Below, piece after piece: positions 1 through 6,403 of a stretch of 8,536 bases of DNA; position 1 is the first letter of the stretch, and every line of letters begins with the position of its first letter. The translations under genes and the position numbers were made by a program. The notes under the pieces are model-generated. The model was not told where the DNA came from. It searched no databases and was given only the letters and a program-made list of their open reading frames with translations. The stretch comes from JAZNUH01 sp045592225 (GTDB lineage Bacteria > Bacillota > Clostridia > UMGS1883 > UMGS1540), in assembly GCA_045592225.1 (NCBI GenBank), contig JAZNUH010000046.1, positions 1-8,536 on the forward strand, read 5' to 3'.

Positions 1-5
1 ATCGG

Positions 6-69
6 CTTTGTCAAGGTAGTATTGCAAGCTTCCGTATTGCGAAACCTTGCAATCTCCACCTTGACAAAG
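6..69. repeat. Long imperfect palindrome at the left edge
   Basis: An outer 12-bp perfect stem pairs CTTTGTCAAGGT (6-17) with ACCTTGACAAAG (58-69). After a small asymmetric internal loop, an inner 8-bp perfect stem pairs ATTGCAAG (21-28) with CTTGCAAT (46-53), leaving a 17-base loop. No U-tract follows on either strand, so it is not an obvious intrinsic terminator. It may be part of a mobile-element end or a small non-autonomous element; the left context is outside the window. Confidence 0.75.
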
Positions 70-132
70 GGCTTACCTGTACTTACCACCGGCTTACCTA
101 TGTTCTGACACAAATTACTTACCTATGTGCTG
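70..132. repeat. Phased CTTACC direct repeats, possible transposon end
   Basis: CTTACC occurs four times, at 72, 82, 93 and 118. GGCTTACCT is repeated exactly at 70-78 and 91-99, 21 bases apart. CTTACCTATGTTCTG (93-107) and CTTACCTATGTGCTG (118-132) differ at one base and lie 25 bases apart. Multiple short direct repeats near a terminus are typical of transposase binding sites in elements such as the IS21 family. No transposase is visible here, so a mobile-element end is an inference. Confidence 0.5.
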
Positions 133-159
133 GTTTTTCCGGAAGGGGTTGTTAATTTT

Positions 160-187
160 GCATTTAGCATTTAGCATTCTGCATTAA
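160..187. repeat. Four-unit 7-bp tandem repeat (GCATTTA)
   Basis: Four consecutive heptamers read GCATTTA, GCATTTA, GCATTCT, GCATTAA. The array runs into the stop codon (184-186, minus strand) of the M23 gene, so its last bases are coding. It has the same period as the larger ATTGAAA array at 7455-7520 but a different unit. Confidence 0.7.
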
Positions 188-843
188 AACAAGTCCACCG
201 CCTTACCGTCCCTCTCTGCCCGGAAATGCAGATGCGCTCCCTGTGACTTTTCAAATTCACAACTTGTCCCTGCGGTGCCTATAACATCACCGCGCGAAAC
301 ACTTGCGCCTTCTTTAATATCGGTAGTGGAGGCAAGTGACGAATAATATGTTTTGCACCCGTCAGGGTGTGAAAGCACAAGGGTAAGACCGTACTTGTCA
401 TCGGTATAAATTTTCTCTACAACGCCGTCAGCAGCGGCAAAAACATCCTTCGCGGTTCTTCCGTCAAAATCTGTAGCGGCATGGGTGCGCCAATCGCCGA
501 AATACTCGGAATAAACAAGATTTTTGTTGTCAAAGGGCGCGGTGATTTCTCCAAAGGAAGGGAGAGAATACTTCACCTTTGTACTTGTCGCCTCTGCCGT
601 TGGCTCGGGAGTGGGCTCAAAGGTAGGTACGGGGGTTTTTGTAGGTGTGTGCAAAGCAGGTGGCTGTGTCCACTCGGGTGCGGGTATATCCCTGCTTACT
701 CCGGGGTTGGCGGTGCGCAGCTTTTGCGTTCTGCTTAAGTAAAGGGCAGCAGAAGCTGCAAAAACAAATACAATTAAAAGTGTAAGGTAAAAGCCGGGGT
801 TTTTATAAAAGGGTATGGATTTTCTCTTTTCTTTGTCTGTCAT
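184..843 (-). CDS. Membrane-anchored M23/LytM-domain protein, SpoIIQ-like
   Basis: 219 residues. A short basic N-terminus is followed by one hydrophobic segment (about 17-36), which fits a signal anchor placing the rest outside the membrane. A Pro/Thr/Glu-rich linker (about 55-88) leads to a LytM/M23 domain (about 95-219). Visible metal-site residues are H121 and D125 (HxxxD) and H204/H206 (HLH). The usual YxHL motif reads YSSL (167-170), so the catalytic His is Ser and hydrolysis may be weak or absent. This single-anchor layout and degenerate LytM site recall SpoIIQ, the forespore half of the SpoIIQ-SpoIIIAH channel in endospore formers; the SpoIIQ assignment is inference, and a generic cell-wall M23 protein is the alternative. 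The start is supported by AAGGAG (851-856) seven bases upstream. The gene is transcribed away from the aldolase operon and has no partner gene in the window. Confidence 0.85.
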   Translation of the reverse strand: MTDKEKRKSIPFYKNPGFYLTLLIVFVFAASAALYLSRTQKLRTANPGVSRDIPAPEWTQPPALHTPTKTPVPTFEPTPEPTAEATSTKVKYSLPSFGEITAPFDNKNLVYSEYFGDWRTHAATDFDGRTAKDVFAAADGVVEKIYTDDKYGLTLVLSHPDGCKTYYSSLASTTDIKEGASVSRGDVIGTAGTSCEFEKSQGAHLHFRAERDGKAVDLF

Positions 844-850
844 TTTTTAT

Positions 851-856
851 CTCCTT
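851..856 (-). promoter_or_regulatory. Ribosome binding site of the M23 gene
   Basis: AAGGAG on the minus strand, seven bases before the ATG at 843-841; it fixes the start of the M23 gene. Confidence 0.85.
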
Positions 857-927
857 TTTAAATTTTAATTCTATTATTTACCTGTTTGTGTTATTTTATT
901 CCCAAATACGTAAAGATGCGGAAACTG

Positions 928-956
928 TTGACAAAAGGGCAAAAAAGGCGTATAAT
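928..956 (+). promoter_or_regulatory. Consensus sigma-A promoter of the aldolase operon
   Basis: A perfect -35 box TTGACA (928-933) and a perfect -10 box TATAAT (951-956) are separated by 17 bases, the optimal spacing. Transcription should begin near 963, giving a leader of about 55 bases before the ATG at 1017. Both boxes match consensus, so the core promoter should be intrinsically strong. No operator palindrome over the boxes was recognised. Confidence 0.9.
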
Positions 957-1000
957 AATTCCGTATGTAAATTTAATATAATAATTTATTAACATAAACG

Positions 1001-1007
1001 AAAGGGG
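1001..1007 (+). promoter_or_regulatory. Ribosome binding site of the aldolase/SDR gene
   Basis: AAAGGGG, nine bases before the ATG at 1017. It is a variant of the AAGGAG used by neighbouring genes. Confidence 0.7.
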
Positions 1008-1016
1008 TAATAAAAA

Positions 1017-2963
1017 ATGAGTTTAGAAACACTTGCGAAATTATCAAATAAGTACGGTTCTGACAGTAACTTCGTTCTTGCCGGAGGCGGCAACACATCC
1101 TATAAGGATGACAAATACCTGTACATAAAGGGCTCGGGCACAACCCTTGCAACAATCAAGCCCGAAGAATTCGTTGCAATGGACAGAGCAAAGCTTGGCG
1201 CTATGTGGAGTAAGGAATACTCCGCAGACACAAACGAAAGAGAAAAGGAAGTTTTAGTTGACCTTATGGCATCAAAGGTTGACCCCCAGAGCGGACGTCC
1301 CAGCGTTGAAACATCGCTGCACGACCTTATGCCCTTTACATACGTTGTTCACCTTCATCCTGCAATGGTAAACGGTCTTACCTGCTCCAAGGATGCTGAC
1401 AAGGCTGCAACAGAGCTTTTTGGTGACAGCTTTATCTGGATTGGCGACAGCGAACCCGGTTATGTTCTTGCTAAAAAGGTTAAGGATGCATCCGAAGAAT
1501 ACAAGAATAAAACAGGCAAAGACGTTCAGATGATTATTCTTAAAAACCACGGTATCTTCGTAGCAGCTAACACTCCCGAAGAAATCGATGCAATATATGC
1601 AGACGTAATGGCAAAGCTTTCTGCAAAGGTAGAAATGCCCGACTTTACACCCGCAGAATATGACGTTGACAGAGCAGTAGCATTGGCACCCGCTATCAGA
1701 ATGCTTTCTCTGCCTGTTGTTACATTCTTCTGCAATAACCAAGCAAAGAAATTTATAAAGGATGCAAAGGCTTTCGCACCTGTATCCTCCGCATTCACAC
1801 CCGACCACATTGTTTACTGTAAGGCAGAGCCCCTCTTTGTAGAAGAAGCGGCTGACCTTGACGAGCAGTATGCAAAACTTGAAAAGGCTATAAACGATTA
1901 CAAAGCAGCTTACGGCTACGAGCCCAGAGTAATCGCCGTTCAGAACCTTGGTATATTTGCTGCAGGCGCAAGCAAAAAAGCGGCTGACACAGTAGTAGCT
2001 CTGTTTACAGACGCTATGAAGATTGCAGTATTTGCAAAGGCTTTCGGCGGCGAATCCTTTATGTCCGACTACCTTATAAACTTCATCAAGAACTGGGAAG
2101 TTGAAAGCTACCGCGCAAGCGTTGGCGCAGGCAAGGTTGCACGCGTATCCGAAAAAATCGTTATCGTAACAGGTAGTGCACAGGGCTTTGGCCAGGGTAT
2201 TGCCGAAGAACTGCTTGCAGAAGGCGCAAACGTTGTTATTGCTGACTTAAACGCAGAGCTGGCAGAGAAAAATGCCGCAGCACTTTGCGAAAAGTACGGC
2301 AAGGGCAAGGCTTTGGCTGTTGCAGTAAACGTTGGCGACGAAGCTTCTGTTAAAGAAATGATTGACAAAACAGTTCTGGCTTACGGCGGACTTGATGCAT
2401 TTGTTAGCAACGCGGGTATCGTTCGTGCAGGCAGCCTTGAAGAAATGACAGTTAATAACTTCAATCTTGTAACAAACGTAAACTATCTCGCATACTTCCT
2501 CTGCGCTAAATATGCAGCAGCAGTAATGAAGATACAGAATAAGTTCAACCCCGATTACTATATGGATATTATTCAGATTAACTCCAAATCAGGTCTTTCG
2601 GGCAGTAACAAAAACTTTGCATACGCAGGCAGCAAGTTCGGCGGTATTGGTCTTACACAGAGCTTTGCTTTAGAGCTTTGCCCCTTCAACATTAAGGTTA
2701 ACTCTGTTTGCCCCGGTAACTTCCTGGACGGTCCCCTGTGGTGTGATCCCGAAAAGGGTCTTTTCAAGCAGTACCTCGAAGCAGGTAAGGTTCCCGGCGC
2801 TAAAACAGTTGCAGATGTAAAGAAATTCTACGAAGCAAAGGTTCCCATGAACAGAGGTTGCAGAACAGCCGACGTTATGAAGGCTATCTTCTACTGCATG
2901 GAACAGCAGTATGAAACAGGTCAGGCAATCCCTGTAACAGGCGGACAGAATATGCTTAAATAA
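1017..2963 (+). CDS. Bifunctional class II aldolase / short-chain dehydrogenase
   Basis: 648 residues in two enzyme domains. The N-terminal class II aldolase/adducin domain (about 1-210) shows GGGNTS (23-28), a candidate catalytic E98, and the zinc-binding histidines H112, H114 (HLH) and H178 (KNHG). A linker region (about 220-365) follows. The C-terminal NAD(P)-dependent short-chain dehydrogenase (about 378-648) shows TGSAQGFGQG (385-394), NAG (465-467), catalytic S523, Y536 and K540 (YAGSK), and PG at 566-567. The architecture matches the RhaD-aldolase/ADH fusion family (B. subtilis YuxG/RhaEW), which cleaves L-rhamnulose-1-phosphate and oxidises the resulting lactaldehyde; those proteins are somewhat longer, near 680-690 residues. 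No rhamnose isomerase or kinase is present here, so the substrate is uncertain: it may be another deoxy-sugar phosphate or sugar alcohol. Cytoplasmic. It is first in an operon with the PHP protein, behind a consensus promoter. Confidence 0.93.
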   Translation: MSLETLAKLSNKYGSDSNFVLAGGGNTSYKDDKYLYIKGSGTTLATIKPEEFVAMDRAKLGAMWSKEYSADTNEREKEVLVDLMASKVDPQSGRPSVETSLHDLMPFTYVVHLHPAMVNGLTCSKDADKAATELFGDSFIWIGDSEPGYVLAKKVKDASEEYKNKTGKDVQMIILKNHGIFVAANTPEEIDAIYADVMAKLSAKVEMPDFTPAEYDVDRAVALAPAIRMLSLPVVTFFCNNQAKKFIKDAKAFAPVSSAFTPDHIVYCKAEPLFVEEAADLDEQYAKLEKAINDYKAAYGYEPRVIAVQNLGIFAAGASKKAADTVVALFTDAMKIAVFAKAFGGESFMSDYLINFIKNWEVESYRASVGAGKVARVSEKIVIVTGSAQGFGQGIAEELLAEGANVVIADLNAELAEKNAAALCEKYGKGKALAVAVNVGDEASVKEMIDKTVLAYGGLDAFVSNAGIVRAGSLEEMTVNNFNLVTNVNYLAYFLCAKYAAAVMKIQNKFNPDYYMDIIQINSKSGLSGSNKNFAYAGSKFGGIGLTQSFALELCPFNIKVNSVCPGNFLDGPLWCDPEKGLFKQYLEAGKVPGAKTVADVKKFYEAKVPMNRGCRTADVMKAIFYCMEQQYETGQAIPVTGGQNMLK

Positions 2964-2967
2964 GGAG
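2962..2967 (+). promoter_or_regulatory. Ribosome binding site of the PHP gene
   Basis: AAGGAG overlaps the TAA stop of the aldolase gene (2961-2963) and lies seven bases before the next ATG. This placement suggests tightly linked translation of the two genes. Confidence 0.85.
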
Positions 2968-2974
2968 AATAATA

Positions 2975-4096
2975 ATGGATAGATTAAACCATGACGATAT
3001 TAATGTAAGACTTGCGGCACTTGAAGAGCTTGTTAAAAACGAGCCCAAGCCCGAGTCCACAGGCAACGTAAACAACCACATTCACACATTCTATTCCTTC
3101 TCGCCCTATTCACCCACAAAGGCTGTGTATATGGCAAGAAAGGCAGGTCTTGATACCGCAGGTATCATGGACCATGACTCTGTATCCGGCTGCCGCGAAT
3201 TTTTGCGCGCAGGCGAAATTGCAGGTCTGCCCACAACAGTTGGCTGTGAATGCCGTGTAAGCATGAAGGGCACACGTCTTGAAGGCCGCAGAATCAATAA
3301 CCCCGACCAGAGCTCCATAGCTTACGTTGCAATTCATTCCATTCCTCATAAGAACATTGAAAAGGTTGCGGAATTCTTTAAGCCCTACAGTGAAAAGAGA
3401 AATCAGCGTAACCGCCTTATGACAGAAAAGATTAACACTCTTACAGACGTTACAATAGACTTTGATAAGGATGTACTCCCCCTCTCCAAATATCAGGAGG
3501 GCGGCAGCGTAACAGAAAGACATATTCTGTACGCACTTGCAGGCAAATTACTTGAAAAGCATGACGATATCGTAGGCTATCTTGAAAGCCTGGGCATCCC
3601 TGTTTCCGAAAAGGTTAAGGGCATGCTTACAGACCCTGCAAATGATGTTAAGAGATATGACCTTTTAGGTGTACTCAAGGGCTACTTTGTAAAAGACTTT
3701 TACATTGATGCGGATGAAGAATGCCCCCACGTATCCGAATACATCAAGCTTTGTAACGAAGTTGGTGCAATCTCCGCTTACGCATACCTCGGCGACGTTG
3801 GTGACAGCGTAACAGGCGATAAAAAGGCGCAGAAGTTTGAGGATGATTACCTCCCCGAGTTGTTTGAAGAACTCAAAGCACAGGGCTTTAAGGCGGTAAC
3901 ATATATGCCCACAAGAAACACTCTTGACCAGCTTTTGAGAATTAAGGAATTCTGTGCTAAGTACGACCTTATGGAAATCTCAGGCGAGGACATTAACTCC
4001 CCCCGTCAGGCATTTATCTGTGAGGCTCTCAAAAACCCTGTATTCTCAAATCTTATACAGGCGGCTTGGGACCTTATCGAACACGAAAGAAAATAA
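2975..4096 (+). CDS. PHP-domain protein, putative metal-dependent hydrolase
   Basis: 373 residues, cytoplasmic, no signal peptide or membrane segment. The PHP (polymerase and histidinol phosphatase) fold is indicated by motif I NHIHT (H35, H37), motif II MDHD (D66, H67, D68), E92 in GCECRV and H121 in VAIHS. The later motifs differ from the classic form: where HP is usual it reads AYAYLGD (about 268-274), and near the C-terminus it has GEDINSPRQ (337-345) rather than SDxH. Such changes may be normal for this subfamily, but they leave the metal count and activity uncertain. PHP proteins are usually phosphoesterases or other metal-dependent hydrolases. It starts 11 bases after the aldolase/SDR stop with a good AAGGAG, so the two are almost certainly co-transcribed, suggesting it acts on the same sugar phosphate or a product of it. 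The substrate is unknown. Confidence 0.85.
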   Translation: MDRLNHDDINVRLAALEELVKNEPKPESTGNVNNHIHTFYSFSPYSPTKAVYMARKAGLDTAGIMDHDSVSGCREFLRAGEIAGLPTTVGCECRVSMKGTRLEGRRINNPDQSSIAYVAIHSIPHKNIEKVAEFFKPYSEKRNQRNRLMTEKINTLTDVTIDFDKDVLPLSKYQEGGSVTERHILYALAGKLLEKHDDIVGYLESLGIPVSEKVKGMLTDPANDVKRYDLLGVLKGYFVKDFYIDADEECPHVSEYIKLCNEVGAISAYAYLGDVGDSVTGDKKAQKFEDDYLPELFEELKAQGFKAVTYMPTRNTLDQLLRIKEFCAKYDLMEISGEDINSPRQAFICEALKNPVFSNLIQAAWDLIEHERK

Positions 4097-4103
4097 TAAA
4101 TTC

Positions 4104-4130
4104 AGAAATCCGCACCCTGTGCGGATTTCT
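4104..4130 (+). terminator. Hairpin terminator (weak U-tract) after the PHP gene
   Basis: An 11-bp perfect stem pairs AGAAATCCGCA (4104-4114) with TGCGGATTTCT (4120-4130) around the loop CCCTG, starting seven bases after the PHP stop. GTGTAT follows instead of a run of T, so termination may be partial. The stem core is the same as in the terminator at 7408-7440. Confidence 0.65.
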
Positions 4131-4150
4131 GTGTATAGACAGGGGATATC

Positions 4151-4186
4151 CGTTCCAGGCATTTTTCCCTATCCCTTATGCAGGGA
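4151..4186. repeat. Dispersed 36-base repeat, copy 1
   Basis: It aligns without gaps to 7293-7328 with 28 of 36 bases identical. The shared core is TTTTCCCTATCCCTT (4163-4177), with GTTCCA on the left and GGGA on the right. Confidence 0.65.
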
Positions 4187-4205
4187 ACGACCTGCGTGTC
4201 GTTCC
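4180..4205 (+). repeat. REP-like hairpin with GCAG foot
   Basis: GCAG (4180-4183) directly abuts an 8-bp perfect stem, GGAACGAC (4184-4191) with GTCGTTCC (4198-4205), loop CTGCGT. The layout matches the minus-strand hairpin at 7523-7546: a GYAG tetranucleotide, a stem beginning GG, and a short loop containing TGC. Confidence 0.55.
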
Positions 4206-4230
4206 GTCTACACAATTCCCCATCAATAAA

Positions 4231-4237
4231 AAGAGGT
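4231..4237 (+). promoter_or_regulatory. Ribosome binding site deciding the topB start
   Basis: AAGAGGT, whose GG ends seven bases before the ATG at 4244. It supports that start over an in-frame ATG at 4178, which has no binding site and would add 22 residues before the conserved TOPRIM beginning. Confidence 0.75.
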
Positions 4238-4243
4238 AAAAAT

Positions 4244-6403
4244 ATGTCAAAAATTTTAGTATTGGCCGAAAAGCCATCGGTAGGCAAGGAAATTGCAAGG
4301 GTTTTAGGCTGTAAAAAACGCGGTGACGGTGCAATCTACGGCGATAAGTACATTGTCACCTGGGCGCTTGGTCATCTTGTAACTTTAGAGGACCCCGAGC
4401 ATTATGACGATAAATTCAAGCACTGGAGAATGGACACACTGCCCATGCTGCCCAAAAAGATGGCGCTCAAGGTAATACCCGAAACCAAAAAGCAGTACAA
4501 CGTAGTACGAACCCTGCTAAAATCCGACGAGGTGGATTCCCTTGTAATTGCAACCGATGCAGGACGTGAGGGTGAGCTTGTTGCCCGCTGGATTATTGCA
4601 AAGGCAGGGTATAAAAAACCCATTTACAGACTGTGGATTTCCTCGCAGACCGATAAGGCAATAAAGGACGGCTTTGCCAACCTTAAAAGCGGTGACGAAT
4701 ATTTAAATCTTTATAACTGTGCACAGGCACGTGCCGAGGCAGACTGGCTTGTGGGTTTAAACGTAACCCGCGCCCTTACCTGTAAATTCAACGCACAGCT
4801 TTCGGCGGGCAGAGTGCAAACACCAACCCTTGCCCTTATAGTTAAAAGGGAAGAGGAGATTAAAAAGTTTGTTTCCAGAAACTATTATAATGTAAGAGCC
4901 GATATGGGCAAATTCTTTGTAACCTACCGCGACAAAAACGGTCAGAGTGCCATTTATGACGAGGATGAGGCAAAGGCGCTTGGTAAAAAGATTTCGGGTG
5001 CACCCTTTGAGGTTACAAATGTAACCCAAACCAAAAAGAGCACACCGCCCCCTGCACTCTACGATTTAACCGAGCTGCAAAGGGATGCCAACAAGCAGTA
5101 CTCATTTTCTGCAAAGCAGACCCTTTCGCTTATGCAGTCACTTTACGAAAGACATAAGCTGCTCTCCTACCCGAGAACAGATTCAAGATATATAACCGAG
5201 GATATTGTTCCCACCCTGCCCGACCGCCTCAAAGCAATAACCGCAGGTGATTTTACAAAGGTGGTTGCCGATATACGCAAAAACTCACGCACCATTGCAA
5301 AATCCTGCGTTAACAACGCAAAGGTAACAGACCACCACGCAATAATCCCCACCGAGCAGTATGCCGATTTAAACGAGCTTACCGCCGACGAACTCAAAAT
5401 ATACAAAATGGTGGTAAAAAGATTTTTAACATGCTTTTACCCTGCCTATGAATATAATTCAATAAAGGCGGAGGTAATGTGCGGCGAGCATCTGTTTACC
5501 GCAACAGGCAGAGTTATAACCGAGCTTGGCTGGAGAGGTGTGGCAAATATAGCCGACGATGAGGAGGCAGAGGAACAAAGCCTGCCCCCCTTTAAAAAGG
5601 GAGATAAATACACCTGTCAGGGCGTACAGATAAAGGCGCTTAAAACATCACCGCCCGACAGATATACAGAGGCGAGCCTGCTCTCAGCAATGGAAAACCC
5701 CTCGAAATTTATTGAGGACAAGAAAATGCGCGAATTTATCGGCGGCGGACTTGGAACTCCCGCCACAAGAGCCGATATAATAGAAAAGTTGTTCTCCACC
5801 TTCTACATAGAGAAAAAGGGGAGGGAGATATTCCCTACATCCAAGGGAATTCAGCTTATCGGCATCGTCCCGCCCGATTTAAAGGAGCCGCTTTTAACCG
5901 CAGAGTGGGAAAGCAGACTTGATGATATTAAAAACGGTAAAGCCGACAAAAAGAAGTTTGTTGAAAATATAAAGCAATATGCAACAGATATGGTGGCAGA
6001 GGTAAAAAACAGCCAAGCGGTATACCGCCACGATAACCTCAGCACCTCCCGTTGTCCCGACTGCGGTAAGTATATGCTTGAGGTAACAGGCAAACGCGGT
6101 AAAATGCTTGTATGTCAGGACAGGGAATGCGGTCACAGGGAGAATATAAGCCTTGTGACAAACGCCCGCTGTCCCGAATGTCACAAGCAGCTTGAGCTTT
6201 TCGGCGAGGGCGAAAAGAAAACATACATCTGCCGTTGCGGTTTCCGTGAAAAGGCAGAAAGCTTTAACAAAAAGCTGTCCGAGAAAAAGGGCGGAGCATC
6301 AAAGAAATATGTTTCAAACTACATAAAAAATCAGAATAAAAAACAGGAAAATGACGGCACAATGGCGGAGGCACTCCGCCGTGCTTTGGAAGGAGCAAAA
6401 TGA
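4244..6403 (+). CDS. topB: DNA topoisomerase III
   Basis: 719 residues. A type IA topoisomerase relaxes and decatenates DNA by cutting one strand and passing another through. The TOPRIM domain begins at residue 2, with LAEKPS (E9) and TDAGREGE (104-111; D105, E109). SAGRVQTPTLA (187-197) lies in the core. The catalytic tyrosine is Y309 in SYPRTDS, with R311, and HHAIIPT lies at 364-370. The C-terminus carries two Cys-rich zinc-ribbon candidates: C604/C607/C624/C629 and C643/C646/C663/C665, then a basic tail. E. coli TopB is near 650 residues; the extra length is the zinc-ribbon tail, common in Bacillota. It looks like a chromosomal housekeeping copy, since no conjugation genes are nearby, although topB homologues also occur on conjugative elements. 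Its TGA stop shares one base with the start of the next gene, implying an operon with the MgtC/SapB-family gene. Confidence 0.95.
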   Translation: MSKILVLAEKPSVGKEIARVLGCKKRGDGAIYGDKYIVTWALGHLVTLEDPEHYDDKFKHWRMDTLPMLPKKMALKVIPETKKQYNVVRTLLKSDEVDSLVIATDAGREGELVARWIIAKAGYKKPIYRLWISSQTDKAIKDGFANLKSGDEYLNLYNCAQARAEADWLVGLNVTRALTCKFNAQLSAGRVQTPTLALIVKREEEIKKFVSRNYYNVRADMGKFFVTYRDKNGQSAIYDEDEAKALGKKISGAPFEVTNVTQTKKSTPPPALYDLTELQRDANKQYSFSAKQTLSLMQSLYERHKLLSYPRTDSRYITEDIVPTLPDRLKAITAGDFTKVVADIRKNSRTIAKSCVNNAKVTDHHAIIPTEQYADLNELTADELKIYKMVVKRFLTCFYPAYEYNSIKAEVMCGEHLFTATGRVITELGWRGVANIADDEEAEEQSLPPFKKGDKYTCQGVQIKALKTSPPDRYTEASLLSAMENPSKFIEDKKMREFIGGGLGTPATRADIIEKLFSTFYIEKKGREIFPTSKGIQLIGIVPPDLKEPLLTAEWESRLDDIKNGKADKKKFVENIKQYATDMVAEVKNSQAVYRHDNLSTSRCPDCGKYMLEVTGKRGKMLVCQDRECGHRENISLVTNARCPECHKQLELFGEGEKKTYICRCGFREKAESFNKKLSEKKGGASKKYVSNYIKNQNKKQENDGTMAEALRRALEGAK
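6388..6395 (+). promoter_or_regulatory. Ribosome binding site of the MgtC/SapB-family gene, inside topB
   Basis: GGAAGGAG within the last codons of topB. AGGAG ends seven bases before the ATG at 6403 but only four before the ATG at 6400, so 6403 fits the spacing used by the other genes here. Confidence 0.75.

Larger units (their letters stand above)
4131..4221 (+). promoter_or_regulatory. Palindrome-rich leader upstream of topB
   Basis: GTGTA..GAC (4131-4140, two-base bulge) can pair with GTCTACAC (4206-4213) and enclose the region. Inside, TTCCCT (4165-4170) pairs with AGGGAA (4182-4187), and GGAACGAC (4184-4191) pairs with GTCGTTCC (4198-4205). These two hairpins share bases 4184-4187, so they exclude each other. 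GGGG (4142-4145) could also pair with CCCC (4218-4221). The region ends about ten bases before the topB ribosome binding site. A regulatory role is inference; it may simply be a cluster of intergenic repeats. No convincing promoter was found in it. Confidence 0.4.

Noticed and set aside
6..69. Integron attC site.
   Set aside because: The palindrome has no GTTRRRY/RYYYAAC core sites and no cassette gene follows.
857..930. Possible forespore (sigma-F-like) promoter for the M23 gene on the minus strand, around GGGAATAAAA.
   Set aside because: The -10-like box misses one key base and no -35-like box lies at the right distance.
1272..1808. Long minus-strand open frame of about 178 codons opposite the aldolase gene.
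   Set aside because: Cys-rich, unrecognisable product lying wholly opposite a well-supported gene; a shadow frame.
4178..4243. An in-frame upstream ATG that would lengthen topB by 22 residues.
   Set aside because: It lies inside the REP-like hairpin region, has no ribosome binding site, and the TOPRIM domain starts directly at the ATG at 4244, which has one.
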